64,000 nucleotides of DNA from JADJOY01 sp046331705 [NCBI: bacterium] (GTDB taxonomy: Bacteria; JADJOY01). The stretch is taken from NCBI GenBank assembly GCA_046331705.1, contig JAXLQJ010000022.1:1-64000 (forward strand). The letters run 5' to 3'. Shown piece after piece: positions 23,570 through 32,427 of this stretch; position 1 is the stretch's first letter; every line of letters starts with the position of its first letter. The notes beneath the pieces were generated by a model. The model had not been told where the DNA came from. It ran no database searches and was given only the letters and a program-made list of their open reading frames with translations. The translations under genes were made by a program, and so were the position numbers.

Positions 23570-24796
23570 CTAGTTCACGCCGACATAGAGGTAGTTCGGG
23601 TAGGAATCGCCCCAGTAGATGAGGTCGCGGTTCTCGGGGTGATGATGGAAGAACTGCGACCAGCGCGTGGAAACGGAGCTGTCGATGCTGCCGTTCGCGT
23701 AGAGCGTCCACGCCGACCACAACCCGCCCTGCACCCGCGAGAAGTAATACAGGTTGTTGCCGTGGCCGCTGATCGGACCGCTGGGGGTGCCGTGGCCGTA
23801 GATGTAGATCGTGCCGGTCAGGTCGGTGCCGAGCGATGGGTTGTGGGTGATCTGCGTGGGCGGTTGGAGATCGCCCTTCCAACCGGTGCCGTCGTCGTAC
23901 CAGTAGCGGATGCGGTTGCTGGTATCGAGGAACGTGAGGTGAGCGACGCCGTCCGGGGTCACGATCATCGACGGCCCCTGGTCGATGCCGCTCTGGGCGC
24001 TGCTCGCGATCGCCACCGAGGCTTGCCACGCGCCCGCGGTGGTGCGCTTGCGCACCCGCACGCGGCCATCGGGCACGTAGTCGTAGGTGCCGTTGAGCCA
24101 GGCCAAGAGCAGCTCGCCGCTGGGCGTGAAGGCGAGCGTGGGGTGCCAGGCGTTGCAGTAGTCGGATGCGGGGTTGCAGTCGACGACGTCCGCCACGTCC
24201 ACGGGCGTCTCCCAGCCCGCCGCCAAGCGGCGCGCGTACTTGAGGCGCAGCCGGTTGTTGATGCCGGTGCGGGTGTTCCAGACCGCGTGCGGGATCCCCG
24301 CGGAATCGAGCGCCAACGCCGCGCCCTGCTCGCCTTGCCCGAAGTCCGTCCAGCCCGTCGAGCCGAGGCTCTCGGCGGCGCCCCAGGTGTCGGTCGCGGT
24401 GTCGAACACCGCATAGCGCATGGTGCCGCTGCGCTTGTGCCAGAGCACGTGGATCTTGTTCTGGCCGTCGATGGCGACCGCTGGCGAGCCCACGCCACCG
24501 CCCGGCGCGTGGACCGCATCGAGCTCGCTGAAGGCGGCGGGTGTGCCCGCCTGATTGCCCTTGTGAACGCGTAGCACGTTGTTCGGACAGTCGGGGTAAT
24601 CCGAGCAGGTGGGAGCGACGGTGTAGATCACGTTCGCCGTGGTGCGCACGATCTGGTGCGGCGACACGTCGCTGTACCCCTCGCCCCACGGGATCTGGTG
24701 ATTGGTGGGCGAGGGCACGAGGCATTCATCGGCCCCGCTCAGCGCGAGCAAGAGTGGAAGCAAGAACCGGGTGGAGCGGCGCATCGACGACATCAT
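23570..24796 (-). CDS. secreted propeller-like (BNR/sialidase-fold-like) protein of unknown function
   Basis: 408 residues. An N-terminal signal (FLLPLLLALSGADEC) is followed by repeated blade-like units: SPAVAIDGQNKIHVLWHKRSG, AALALDSAGIPHAVWNTRTG, PTLAFTPSGELLLAWLNGTYD, PSMIVTPDGVAHLTFLDTSNRIRYWYDDG. Each has a small-residue start, 'G.i.vlW' and an aromatic turn, as in BNR or six/seven-blade propellers. No catalytic set is recognisable. GAGGGA stands upstream of two adjacent ATG codons (24796 and 24793), either of which could be used. Probably secreted or periplasmic; its role is unknown. It faces the carbamoyltransferase gene across a divergent gap of about 160 bases. Confidence 0.75.
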   Translation of the reverse strand: MMSSMRRSTRFLLPLLLALSGADECLVPSPTNHQIPWGEGYSDVSPHQIVRTTANVIYTVAPTCSDYPDCPNNVLRVHKGNQAGTPAAFSELDAVHAPGGGVGSPAVAIDGQNKIHVLWHKRSGTMRYAVFDTATDTWGAAESLGSTGWTDFGQGEQGAALALDSAGIPHAVWNTRTGINNRLRLKYARRLAAGWETPVDVADVVDCNPASDYCNAWHPTLAFTPSGELLLAWLNGTYDYVPDGRVRVRKRTTAGAWQASVAIASSAQSGIDQGPSMIVTPDGVAHLTFLDTSNRIRYWYDDGTGWKGDLQPPTQITHNPSLGTDLTGTIYIYGHGTPSGPISGHGNNLYYFSRVQGGLWSAWTLYANGSIDSSVSTRWSQFFHHHPENRDLIYWGDSYPNYLYVGVN

Positions 24797-24953
24797 CCAT
24801 TCCCTCGAGAACGATTGCGGTGACGGCGCGGACCGAGCGCGGACCCAGCGGGGGACGCGAGAGATCCTGCAGAGGCCTGCCCATGGTAGGCGCTAGGATG
24901 CATCCGATGGAAGCGGCAAGGCGCAACCCGTCGGGGGCTCGGAGAGGCGGGCC

Positions 24954-26717
24954 GTGAAGGTCCTCGGAATCGGCGACGGCCACGGCGCGGGCGCGGTGCT
25001 GATCGACGACGGCCGGGTCCTCGCCGCCGTGAGCGAGGAGCGGCTCTCCGGCCGCAAGCGCGAGCGCGGGTTTCCGCGCCGGGCGATCGCCTGGGTGCTG
25101 CGCGAGACCCACGTCGCACCCGCGGAGCTCGCGTGTGTGGCCTACGCCTCGCTCTGGGGCCGATCCGTGACGCGGTTCTTCGACGACGCGTACCGCGCTG
25201 GGCGCGAGGGCGGCGGACCGACGCGCTGGCCCGCCCGCTTCCACGCGGCGTTCGAGAACGAGGTGGCGCAGCATCCCGGCGTGCGCGAGATCGACGCTCG
25301 CGCCAGCCGCAAGCTGCTCGAGCAGCGCCTCGCCGAGCTCGATCTGGGCGGCCGGCCGCTGGTGGCCGTCGAGCACCACACCGCGCACGCGCTGGGCGCG
25401 GTGCTGAGCGCGGGAACCCCGCGCGGCGACGGCGGCGCTGGCGGTCCCGAGCGAGAGATCGCGCTCACCCTCGACGGCTACGGAGACGGGATCTCGGGAG
25501 CGGCGGCGCTCGTGACCCGCGACGAACGGGGCGCGCCGGTGCTGCGCCGCTACCTGAGCCTGCCCTGGGAAGAGAGCCTCGGGCTCGTCTACGGGGCGAT
25601 CACCGAGCACCTGGGATTCGCCGAGGGCGACGAGGGCCAGGTCACGGCGATCGCCGCGAGCGGCGATCCCGAGCGTTGTCGGGCGGCGTTCGCGAACCTG
25701 ATCCCGTTGCGGGACGTCACCGAGGCCGGCGCGAGCCCGTTCACGGTCGATCGCAAGCTGCTCTACGGCAGCCTGCGCAAATCGCTCGCGGGCGCGAGCC
25801 CCGCCGACGTGGCGCGCGCGCTCCAGGACCGGGTCGAGGACGCGGTGGTGCGCTTCGCCGAGGTCGCGCTCGGCCACTCGGCCGCCGGCCCATCCGTCCC
25901 CACGCGCCTGGCGTGCTCCGGCGGGCTCTTCGCGAACGTGCGGCTCGCGTCGCGTCTCGCGGTGCTCGATGGCGTGACGCGCGTGGACGTGTGCCCGGCG
26001 ATGAGCGACGAGGGCCTGGCGCTGGGCGCGGCGCTGGCGCAGAGCCCGAGCATCGCGCCGGACGCCTGCGAGTCGGTGGCGTGGGGGCCCGAGATCACGG
26101 GCGAGAGCGCGGCCAAGGCGCTCGAGCGCAGTGGCTTGAGGGTGATCGCGAGCGACCCCGAGCACGCGCTCGAGCTCGCCGTGGAAGCGCTCGCGGACGG
26201 TGCGGTCGTGGCGCTCGCCGACGGCCGCCTCGAGTTCGGGCCGCGCGCGCTCGGGCAGCGATCGCTGCTCTTCGACGCACGCCGGCCGGCGCTCGCCGCG
26301 CACGTCTCGCGGGCGCTCGCGCGCCCCACCCACATGCCCTTCGCGCCCGCCACCCTCGCCGACGAAGCGGAGCGCTGCTACCTCGGGCTCGCCGCGCTGG
26401 GGCGGACCGCGCGCTTCATGACCGCGGCGCTCGCCACCACCGATGGGTTTCGCGCGAGCTGCCCGCTCGCGGTCCACGTCGATGGCAGCGCTCGCGCGCA
26501 GCTCGTCACCGCCGCCAGCGCGCCGCGCTTGCACGCGCTCTTGGCGCGCTTTCGGGAGCGCACGGGGGTGGGGACGCTCGTCAACACCAGCCTCAACCTG
26601 CACGGCGAGCCGATCGTGGCCGATGCCGACCACGCGCTGCGCACCTTCCTGGCGTCGGGAGTCGACGGGCTCTGGCTCGGCGGCCATTGGGTCCGCCACC
26701 CGCACCCGCTGCACTGA
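24954..26717 (+). CDS. NodU/TobZ-type carbamoyltransferase
   Basis: 587 residues, the normal length for the family. The N-terminal Kae1-like domain begins MKVLGIGDGHGAGAVLIDDGRVLAAVSEERLSGRKR and contains the metal-binding EHHTAHA motif. The C-terminal YrdC-like region has LEFGPRALGQRSLLFDARR, MPFAPATL and NTSLNLHGEPIV. Known members move a carbamoyl group from carbamoyl phosphate, through carbamoyl-AMP, to a hydroxyl of a sugar or antibiotic. The GTG start at 24954 follows a GGAGAGG stretch. No glycosyltransferase or antibiotic gene is adjacent, so the acceptor is unknown; the cell-surface polysaccharide genes at 40 kb are too far away to infer a link. Confidence 0.93.
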   Translation: MKVLGIGDGHGAGAVLIDDGRVLAAVSEERLSGRKRERGFPRRAIAWVLRETHVAPAELACVAYASLWGRSVTRFFDDAYRAGREGGGPTRWPARFHAAFENEVAQHPGVREIDARASRKLLEQRLAELDLGGRPLVAVEHHTAHALGAVLSAGTPRGDGGAGGPEREIALTLDGYGDGISGAAALVTRDERGAPVLRRYLSLPWEESLGLVYGAITEHLGFAEGDEGQVTAIAASGDPERCRAAFANLIPLRDVTEAGASPFTVDRKLLYGSLRKSLAGASPADVARALQDRVEDAVVRFAEVALGHSAAGPSVPTRLACSGGLFANVRLASRLAVLDGVTRVDVCPAMSDEGLALGAALAQSPSIAPDACESVAWGPEITGESAAKALERSGLRVIASDPEHALELAVEALADGAVVALADGRLEFGPRALGQRSLLFDARRPALAAHVSRALARPTHMPFAPATLADEAERCYLGLAALGRTARFMTAALATTDGFRASCPLAVHVDGSARAQLVTAASAPRLHALLARFRERTGVGTLVNTSLNLHGEPIVADADHALRTFLASGVDGLWLGGHWVRHPHPLH

Positions 26718-26748
26718 CGGATGCGCGAGCTCGCTCGAGGCGGGCCGC

Positions 26749-27561
26749 TCAGGACGACGCGCCGGTGCGCGCGGCGACCCGGTTGGCGAGCTCGCGCAAC
26801 GCCACGCCGGAGCGCTCCTGCAGGAATAGCCCGCCGAGGCGCGCGAAGTTGTTCTCCGTGGGGTTGATCACGATGATCCGCCCGCCGCCCTGGCGGCACG
26901 CGTGCGGCAGATCCGCCGCGGGATAGACCATGCCGGAGGTGCCGACCACCAGCATGAGATCGGCAGCCCCCGCCATCTCGTAGGCTTCGTCGAGGCTCTG
27001 CACCGCCTCGCCGAAGAGCACGACGTCGAGCCGCACCAGCTCGCCGCAGGCCTCGCAGCGCGGCAGCCGGTCGAAGATCGCCTTCACGCTCAGATCGCCC
27101 GAGAACGCGCGCTCGAGGCGCGCCGCGAGCGTCTTGCGATCGATCTTCTCGGTGCGGCCGCACTCGATGCACTTGAGGCGGAACACGTTCCCGTGCAGCT
27201 CCACCACCTGCTGGGAGCCGGCGCGCTGGTGCAGATCGTCGACGTTCTGGGTGATGACGCCGCCCAGCCGGCCGCTTCCCTCCAGCGCCGCGAGCGCTTC
27301 GTGGCCGGGATTGGGCTGGGCACGCAGCACCGAGTCGAGCGCCTCGCGCAGGAAGCCGTAGAGCCGCGCCGGGCCGCTCTTGAGCAGGCTCAGGATGCCG
27401 GACGGCGTCCCGACCAGCTCGGGGTCGAAGCGTTCCCAGATCCCGCCGGGGTCGCGGAAGGTGGCGATCCCGCTCTCGGCGCTGGCGCCGGCGCCCGAGA
27501 ACGCGACGGGCCGGCGCGCCTCGGCGACCCAATCGGCGGCGGTATCGAGCGGATCGCGCAT
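26749..27561 (-). CDS. cobB: sirtuin NAD-dependent protein deacylase
   Basis: 270 residues with all main Sir2 motifs. [18 protein letters not shown] binds [16 protein letters not shown] is the ribose pocket, and LHGNVF contains the catalytic His. Four zinc cysteines are visible in CIEC and [13 protein letters not shown] and [15 protein letters not shown] complete the pocket. It removes acetyl or other acyl groups from lysines and produces O-acyl-ADP-ribose. Here Tyr/Arg residues that mark desuccinylases are not clear, so acyl preference is open. It is convergent with the carbamoyltransferase gene, only 31 bases apart, and divergent from the oxidoreductase at 27620. Confidence 0.93.
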   Translation of the reverse strand: MRDPLDTAADWVAEARRPVAFSGAGASAESGIATFRDPGGIWERFDPELVGTPSGILSLLKSGPARLYGFLREALDSVLRAQPNPGHEALAALEGSGRLGGVITQNVDDLHQRAGSQQVVELHGNVFRLKCIECGRTEKIDRKTLAARLERAFSGDLSVKAIFDRLPRCEACGELVRLDVVLFGEAVQSLDEAYEMAGAADLMLVVGTSGMVYPAADLPHACRQGGGRIIVINPTENNFARLGGLFLQERSGVALRELANRVAARTGASS

Positions 27562-27619
27562 GCGCCGGGTTTCCTCTCGCCTCGCTTCCGCAAGGTATCA
27601 TCGCACGGGAAACGACGCG

Positions 27620-28735
27620 TTGAGCGCGCAATCGACCGACCCCCGAACGCTGCGCGTGGCCTTGATCGGCTGCGGCAATCGCGCGCGCGATTACTACGTC
27701 CCGCTGCTCACGCGCCTGCCCGGCTTCGCCGCGGTGGGATGCGTGGGGCGAACGCGGGAACGCGCCGTTGCCGTGGCGCAGGCTCTCGACGCTCCCGCGT
27801 TCCGCGACCTCGACGAGCTACTCGCGCGAGCGCGGCCGGACTTCGTGGTGGTGGCGGTGCCCTACCACTCGAACGGCGCCCTGGGGCTCGAGCTGGTCGA
27901 GCGCGGCGTGCCGTTCCTGGCCGAGACACCGCTCGCGCACCAGCTCGCCGACGGCGACGCGATCGTGGCGCGGGCCCGCGTCCGCGGACTGGTGGTGGGC
28001 GTCGCCGAGCAGTTCCCCCGTTTCCCGATCGCGGCGCTCACGCGGCGCGCGATCGCGAACGGGATCTTCGGCCGCGTGCTCCACGCCGCCGCCGATTTCG
28101 CCGGCCACGGCTATCACGGCATGGCGCTCGCGCGCAGCCTGCTCGGCCTCGATCGCAAACCGGTGCAAGCGCTCGGCGTGCAGCGCGCGTTCGACGTGGC
28201 TCCGCACTGGTCGCGGATCGAGGGGCGCTTCGGGCGCGCCCGGGAACGCTGGGATCACGGCTCGATCGAGCTCTCCGACGGCAGCTTCCTGAGCTTCCTC
28301 TTCACCGACCACGGCTACGATTCGCCGCTGCGCTGGCATCGTCAGGTGCGCTTCTTCGCGACCCACGGCATGGGCGTGGACGATCGGCTCGCGGTGCTCG
28401 ACGAGGACGGGCGCGAGCCCCACCCACTGGCGATCCAGTGGGAGACCCACGAGGCGAACGGCCGCACCTGGGTCCGCGCGCTCCGGCTGACGGTGCCGCC
28501 GTGGCGCGGCGGCGCGACCGTCGAGTGGCGCAATCCCTTCCCCGACGTCCCGCTGCGCGACGACGAGATCGCCGTGGCGCAAGGGCTCGCGGACATGGCC
28601 ACCGCCCTTCGCGACGGGACCCCGCTCGAGTACGACGCGGCGCAGGGATTGCTCGACCAGGAATGCACGCTGGCGATCGAGCGCTCCCACGAGCGCGGCG
28701 GAGCCCCCTGTCGGTTTCCGCTGGAACGCGGTTGA
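27620..28735 (+). CDS. Gfo/Idh/MocA family oxidoreductase
   Basis: 371 residues with an N-terminal Rossmann fold (VALIGCGNRARDYYVPLL) and the family's usual pattern DELLARARPDFVVVAVPYHSNGALGLELVERGVPFLAETPLAHQ. The expected EKP is AETP here, so the catalytic Lys of typical dehydrogenases is replaced. That is a notable departure and could mean a different reaction or loss of activity. The C-terminal sheet includes GHGYHGMALARSLLG. No ATG precedes the fold; TTG 27620 is preferred and GTG 27656 is the alternative. It sits alone and divergent from the sirtuin gene. A sugar or cyclitol substrate is the family norm. Confidence 0.8.
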   Translation: MSAQSTDPRTLRVALIGCGNRARDYYVPLLTRLPGFAAVGCVGRTRERAVAVAQALDAPAFRDLDELLARARPDFVVVAVPYHSNGALGLELVERGVPFLAETPLAHQLADGDAIVARARVRGLVVGVAEQFPRFPIAALTRRAIANGIFGRVLHAAADFAGHGYHGMALARSLLGLDRKPVQALGVQRAFDVAPHWSRIEGRFGRARERWDHGSIELSDGSFLSFLFTDHGYDSPLRWHRQVRFFATHGMGVDDRLAVLDEDGREPHPLAIQWETHEANGRTWVRALRLTVPPWRGGATVEWRNPFPDVPLRDDEIAVAQGLADMATALRDGTPLEYDAAQGLLDQECTLAIERSHERGGAPCRFPLERG

Positions 28736-28758
28736 GCCACGCAGGCGCCGCGCGCAGC

Positions 28759-28774
28759 GCCGCGGGGCCGCGGC
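28759..28774. terminator. GC-rich hairpin between convergent genes
   Basis: GCCGCGG and CCGCGGC form an inverted repeat with a two-base centre inside the 57-base gap between convergent stops. It could end transcription from both sides; no T-run is present. Confidence 0.3.
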
Positions 28775-28792
28775 AACACCGGAGAGCCGCGC

Positions 28793-31700
28793 TCAGGTGG
28801 GCGGGTCGAGGTGCTCGAGGAGCGCGTGACGAACGCGCTCGAACTCCTTCTCGGCGCGCTCGGCGATGCCCAGGGCGTCGTCCACGCGACCTTCCCGACC
28901 GAGGATCTCGAGCTCGCGACAGAGCGCCGAGAGCCGGCGTGCGCCCAAGAAGGCGCTGCTCGATTTGAGCGTGTGCGCCGAGTACGCCACGCCCTGCGCG
29001 TCGCGCTGCTCGGCGGCGCGCAGCAACGCCTCCAGCAGGCGCGGCGTGGTGTCGAGGTACGAGCCGATGGCGCGCGCCAGAACGTTCGGCGATCCGGGTC
29101 GCGCCAGCGCGCGGATCTCGGCGATCGCCTGCTCGTCGATCACGGGCAGCTCGCGCGCGGGGGCCGATGGCGGGGAGTCCGGCACGTCCCCGCGCGGCGT
29201 GCTGGCGGGAGGCGCAGGGACCGGCGCGGGGGCGGGCGCAGGGGCCGCGGCAGCCGGCGCCACCGCGGGCGCTTCCGCCGCGGCGCGGGCGCCGCGCGGA
29301 CGCTTCTCGAGCCAGCGGTCGAGCATGCCGCGCAGCTCGTCGAGCCGAAACGGCTTGGGGAGCAGATCGTTCATGCCGAGCGCGCGGTATTCCTCCTCGT
29401 CACCCGGAAGCGCGTCGCCACACAGCGCGATGATCGGCACGCGCGCGTCCTCGGGCGTACCGCGGGCCGCCTCGATCGCGCGGATGCGCTGGGTCGCCAC
29501 GCGCCCGTCGGCGACCGGCATGTTGATGTCCATGAGGATCACGCTCGCGCCGTGCTCCTCGAACGCCTGGATCGCCTGCGCGCCGTCGACGACCGCTTCG
29601 ACGTCGTGCCCGAGGCGCCGCGCGATGCTCTCCATCAGGCCACGGCTCGACTCGTCGTCGTCGGCCACCAGCACACGCGGCTTCGCGGATGGCGCAGCGG
29701 CGGTTGTCGCGGCGGAGACGGCTACGGGCGCTGCTGCCGAAGCGGGTGCGCTCGGCGCCGCGGCGACCGCGGCGGCGCCTGGAGCTGCCGGCGATGCGAC
29801 GGCGTCGCCTCGTCGGGGCAGCCAGCGGGCGAGGCGCTCGGCGAGCGCCCGCAGGGTGAATGGCTTGGCGAGGTAATCGTCCATCCCCGCCATGAGGCAG
29901 ATCTCGCGGTCGCCGCGCTGGGCGTTGGCGGTGAGCGCCACCACCGGCACCGCCGAGTCCGGTGCATCCGGATCCTGGGCCCGACGATCGGCTTCCAGCG
30001 CGCGGATCCGCTGAGTCGCCTCGAAGCCGTCCATGATGGGCATCTGGCAGTCCATCAGGATCAGGTCGTAACTCTGGCGCTGCACGGCGCGCACGGCTTC
30101 GAGCCCCGAGCTGGCCACGTCGGCGCCGAGCCCCAAGCGGTCGAGCATGGCGAGCACCACGTCCTGGTTCGCCGGGTTGTCCTCGACCAGGAGCACGTGC
30201 CCCGCCAGCGCGGGCAGGTCCGCGGTGCGCGATCCCAAGCCCGACTCGTCGCGCGGCGCGTCCTCGCTCTCCGTCACGGCGAGAAGCGCGTTCAAGAGCT
30301 CGTCCTGACGGACCGGCTTGGTGAGCCACACGCCGATCCCGACGTCCTTGAGCGTCTGGGTCAACGCACCGGTGGCGTTCACCGAGGTCAGGATCACGAG
30401 CGCCATGGATTTGAGGTCGGGATGGGCGCGAATCGCCCGCGCCAGCGCGAGGCCGTCCATTTCCGGCATGTGCAGGTCGAGGATCGCGATGTCGTACGCG
30501 GCGCCCGCGCGAGCGGCGGAGACGAGCTCCTTGAGCGCGGAGATGCCGCCCGGTTGCGAGCTCGAGATCAGCCCCCACGAGGCGAGCTGGAGCTGGACGA
30601 TCTCGCGATTGGTCGCGCTGTCGTCGACCACCATCACGCGCCGGCCGCTCAGCGCCGCCGCCCGCGAGCGCAGCGTGGAGTCCGTGGGCTCGGCGATCCG
30701 GAACGGGATGAGCGCGGTGAAGAGCGAGCCCTCCCCCGCCTCGCTCTCGACGCTCACCGTGCCGCCCATGAGCTCGATGAGCTGGCGCGAGATCGCGAGC
30801 CCGAGACCGGCGCCGCCGTAGCGGCGGCTCATCGAGGCGTCCACCTGGGTGAACGGCTCGAAGAGCGTCGCGAGCAGCGCTCGCGGGATGCCGATGCCGG
30901 TGTCGCGCACCTGGAAGCGCACCATGGCGGTGCGCTCGTCGCGCTCCACCACGTCGACGTCCAGCACCACCTCGCCCTTCTCGGTGAACTTGATCGCGTT
31001 GCCGAGGAGATTGGTGAGGATCTGCCGCAGGCGAGCCGGGTCCGTGGTGATCGCCTCGGGCAGCGTCGCGGCCTGCGAGACGATCAGCTCGAGGCCCTTG
31101 CGCTGCGCGCGCTCGCCCAAGAGCTCGACCACGTCCGCCACCAAGCGCCTGAGATCGCAGTCGACGGCTTCCAGGTCGAGGTTGCCCACCTCGCACTTGG
31201 AGAAATCGAGCACGTCGTTGATGACGTGCAGCAACGCCTCCGCCGAACGGTACACGGTCTGCGCGAAGCGCCGCTGGGTGGGGTTGAGCTCGGTGCCGAG
31301 CAGGAGGTCGGTCATGCCGAGCACGCCGTTCATCGGGGTGCGGATCTCGTGGCTCATGTTCGCCACGAATTGCGCCTTCACGCGGTTCGAATCCTGCGCG
31401 AAGCGCGCCAGCTCGCGGGCCTCGGCGGTCGCGCGCTCGAGGTCGTAGGTGCGGGTCGCCACCCGCTCCTCCAGGGTCCGCTGGATCTGCTCCGATTCGG
31501 TGCGGCAGTCCCGCATGCGGCTGAGCATGAAGGCGAGCGATTCGCCGAGCTCGCGGATGTCGGGCTGGGACGAGGGCTCGATCGCCAGCTCCAGGTTGCC
31601 GCCGGCGATCTCGCGAACGGCATGGGCGAGCCGGCGCAAGGGTCGCACCACGCGCCGCGAGGCGAGCAGCACCAGCGCCGTGCCCGCGAGGCACGCGCCG

Positions 31701-32050
31701 AACGCCGCGGCGGCCACCAGATCGATCCTGTCGAGCGCCTCGCCGACGTCGTGGCGCCGAAGCGAGCCCCAGAGCATCGTGAGGGCGATCGCGTTCAACA
31801 CGACCAGCGCGTGCCGGCCGCGCGACGAGCGCCGGGGGGGCTCGCTGCTCGTCCCGCCCGCGCCGTTGGTGGAGCCGGCGGCGCCTCCCGCTCCCGAGGA
31901 ACCGTCGCGCATCGATCGCAGGACGCGGGTCGAGCGGGCGGCGGGGCCACGCGAACGCTCGAGCGCGCCGAGCTGCACACGGGTGACGACCGGCTTCGAG
32001 GTCATGCGCTGCATGCCGCGGGGAGCGAGGGGTGAGGGGCTCGAGGCCAT
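28793..32050 (-). CDS. hybrid histidine kinase with three receivers and an HPt domain
   Basis: 1085 residues. Two membrane helices ([19 protein letters not shown] and [21 protein letters not shown]) enclose only about 13 residues, so there is no periplasmic sensor domain. A HAMP linker and coiled coil follow, then HisKA with the phospho-His in [14 protein letters not shown], HATPase with [18 protein letters not shown] and [13 protein letters not shown]. Three receivers follow ([42 protein letters not shown]), all with the acceptor Asp. A C-terminal HPt has [15 protein letters not shown]. Ala/Pro-rich linkers join the last parts. The layout is of the BarA/ArcB phosphorelay kind. Start ATG 32050 follows GGAAA; ATG 32014 is an alternative. 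No partner regulator is nearby. Confidence 0.93.
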   Translation of the reverse strand: MASSPSPLAPRGMQRMTSKPVVTRVQLGALERSRGPAARSTRVLRSMRDGSSGAGGAAGSTNGAGGTSSEPPRRSSRGRHALVVLNAIALTMLWGSLRRHDVGEALDRIDLVAAAAFGACLAGTALVLLASRRVVRPLRRLAHAVREIAGGNLELAIEPSSQPDIRELGESLAFMLSRMRDCRTESEQIQRTLEERVATRTYDLERATAEARELARFAQDSNRVKAQFVANMSHEIRTPMNGVLGMTDLLLGTELNPTQRRFAQTVYRSAEALLHVINDVLDFSKCEVGNLDLEAVDCDLRRLVADVVELLGERAQRKGLELIVSQAATLPEAITTDPARLRQILTNLLGNAIKFTEKGEVVLDVDVVERDERTAMVRFQVRDTGIGIPRALLATLFEPFTQVDASMSRRYGGAGLGLAISRQLIELMGGTVSVESEAGEGSLFTALIPFRIAEPTDSTLRSRAAALSGRRVMVVDDSATNREIVQLQLASWGLISSSQPGGISALKELVSAARAGAAYDIAILDLHMPEMDGLALARAIRAHPDLKSMALVILTSVNATGALTQTLKDVGIGVWLTKPVRQDELLNALLAVTESEDAPRDESGLGSRTADLPALAGHVLLVEDNPANQDVVLAMLDRLGLGADVASSGLEAVRAVQRQSYDLILMDCQMPIMDGFEATQRIRALEADRRAQDPDAPDSAVPVVALTANAQRGDREICLMAGMDDYLAKPFTLRALAERLARWLPRRGDAVASPAAPGAAAVAAAPSAPASAAAPVAVSAATTAAAPSAKPRVLVADDDESSRGLMESIARRLGHDVEAVVDGAQAIQAFEEHGASVILMDINMPVADGRVATQRIRAIEAARGTPEDARVPIIALCGDALPGDEEEYRALGMNDLLPKPFRLDELRGMLDRWLEKRPRGARAAAEAPAVAPAAAAPAPAPAPVPAPPASTPRGDVPDSPPSAPARELPVIDEQAIAEIRALARPGSPNVLARAIGSYLDTTPRLLEALLRAAEQRDAQGVAYSAHTLKSSSAFLGARRLSALCRELEILGREGRVDDALGIAERAEKEFERVRHALLEHLDPPT

Positions 32051-32427
32051 GGTTTCCGGTCGCTTCGCAGCGCGCGCGGCGGATGGGGCGGCGCGCGCCG
32101 ACGTGCAACGCTTCGCAGCCGCGGATGCCCCGGCCGCACGCACCTCGGGCCACCCGCACGCGGGAGACGGGAAGCCAACTTCGTGCCGGATCGATCGAAG
32201 GCATCCGCTCGCGGCCGAAATCGCTTTCGCGCCGGGGGGTTGGCGCGAGATGGCGCGGCGGCGGCGCGATCTCGCCAATCCCGCGCGCGGTCGTGGGCGG
32301 GCAAAATCGACCCGGCTTCACGCGTGGCGTCGATCGCGATGGCCGGGACGGTCTGCATGTAGTACACGAGCGAGGACGTTTCGCGTGGCTCGTCTCGGCA
32401 ACGCGAGATCGGGTGATCGACATCCCC
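32051..32427. other. divergent intergenic region between kinase and helicase genes
   Basis: 377 bases with no convincing gene. It should hold the promoters of the kinase (leftward) and the helicase (rightward). The stretch around 32350-32370 (GCATGTAGTACACG) is the most A/T-rich part, but I cannot assign boxes with confidence. Confidence 0.4.

Noticed and set aside
28811-32035. A 1074-codon plus-strand frame opposite the hybrid kinase
   Set aside because: It is a high-GC antisense shadow: rich in Arg/His/Gly, no domain, while the other strand has a full set of kinase motifs.
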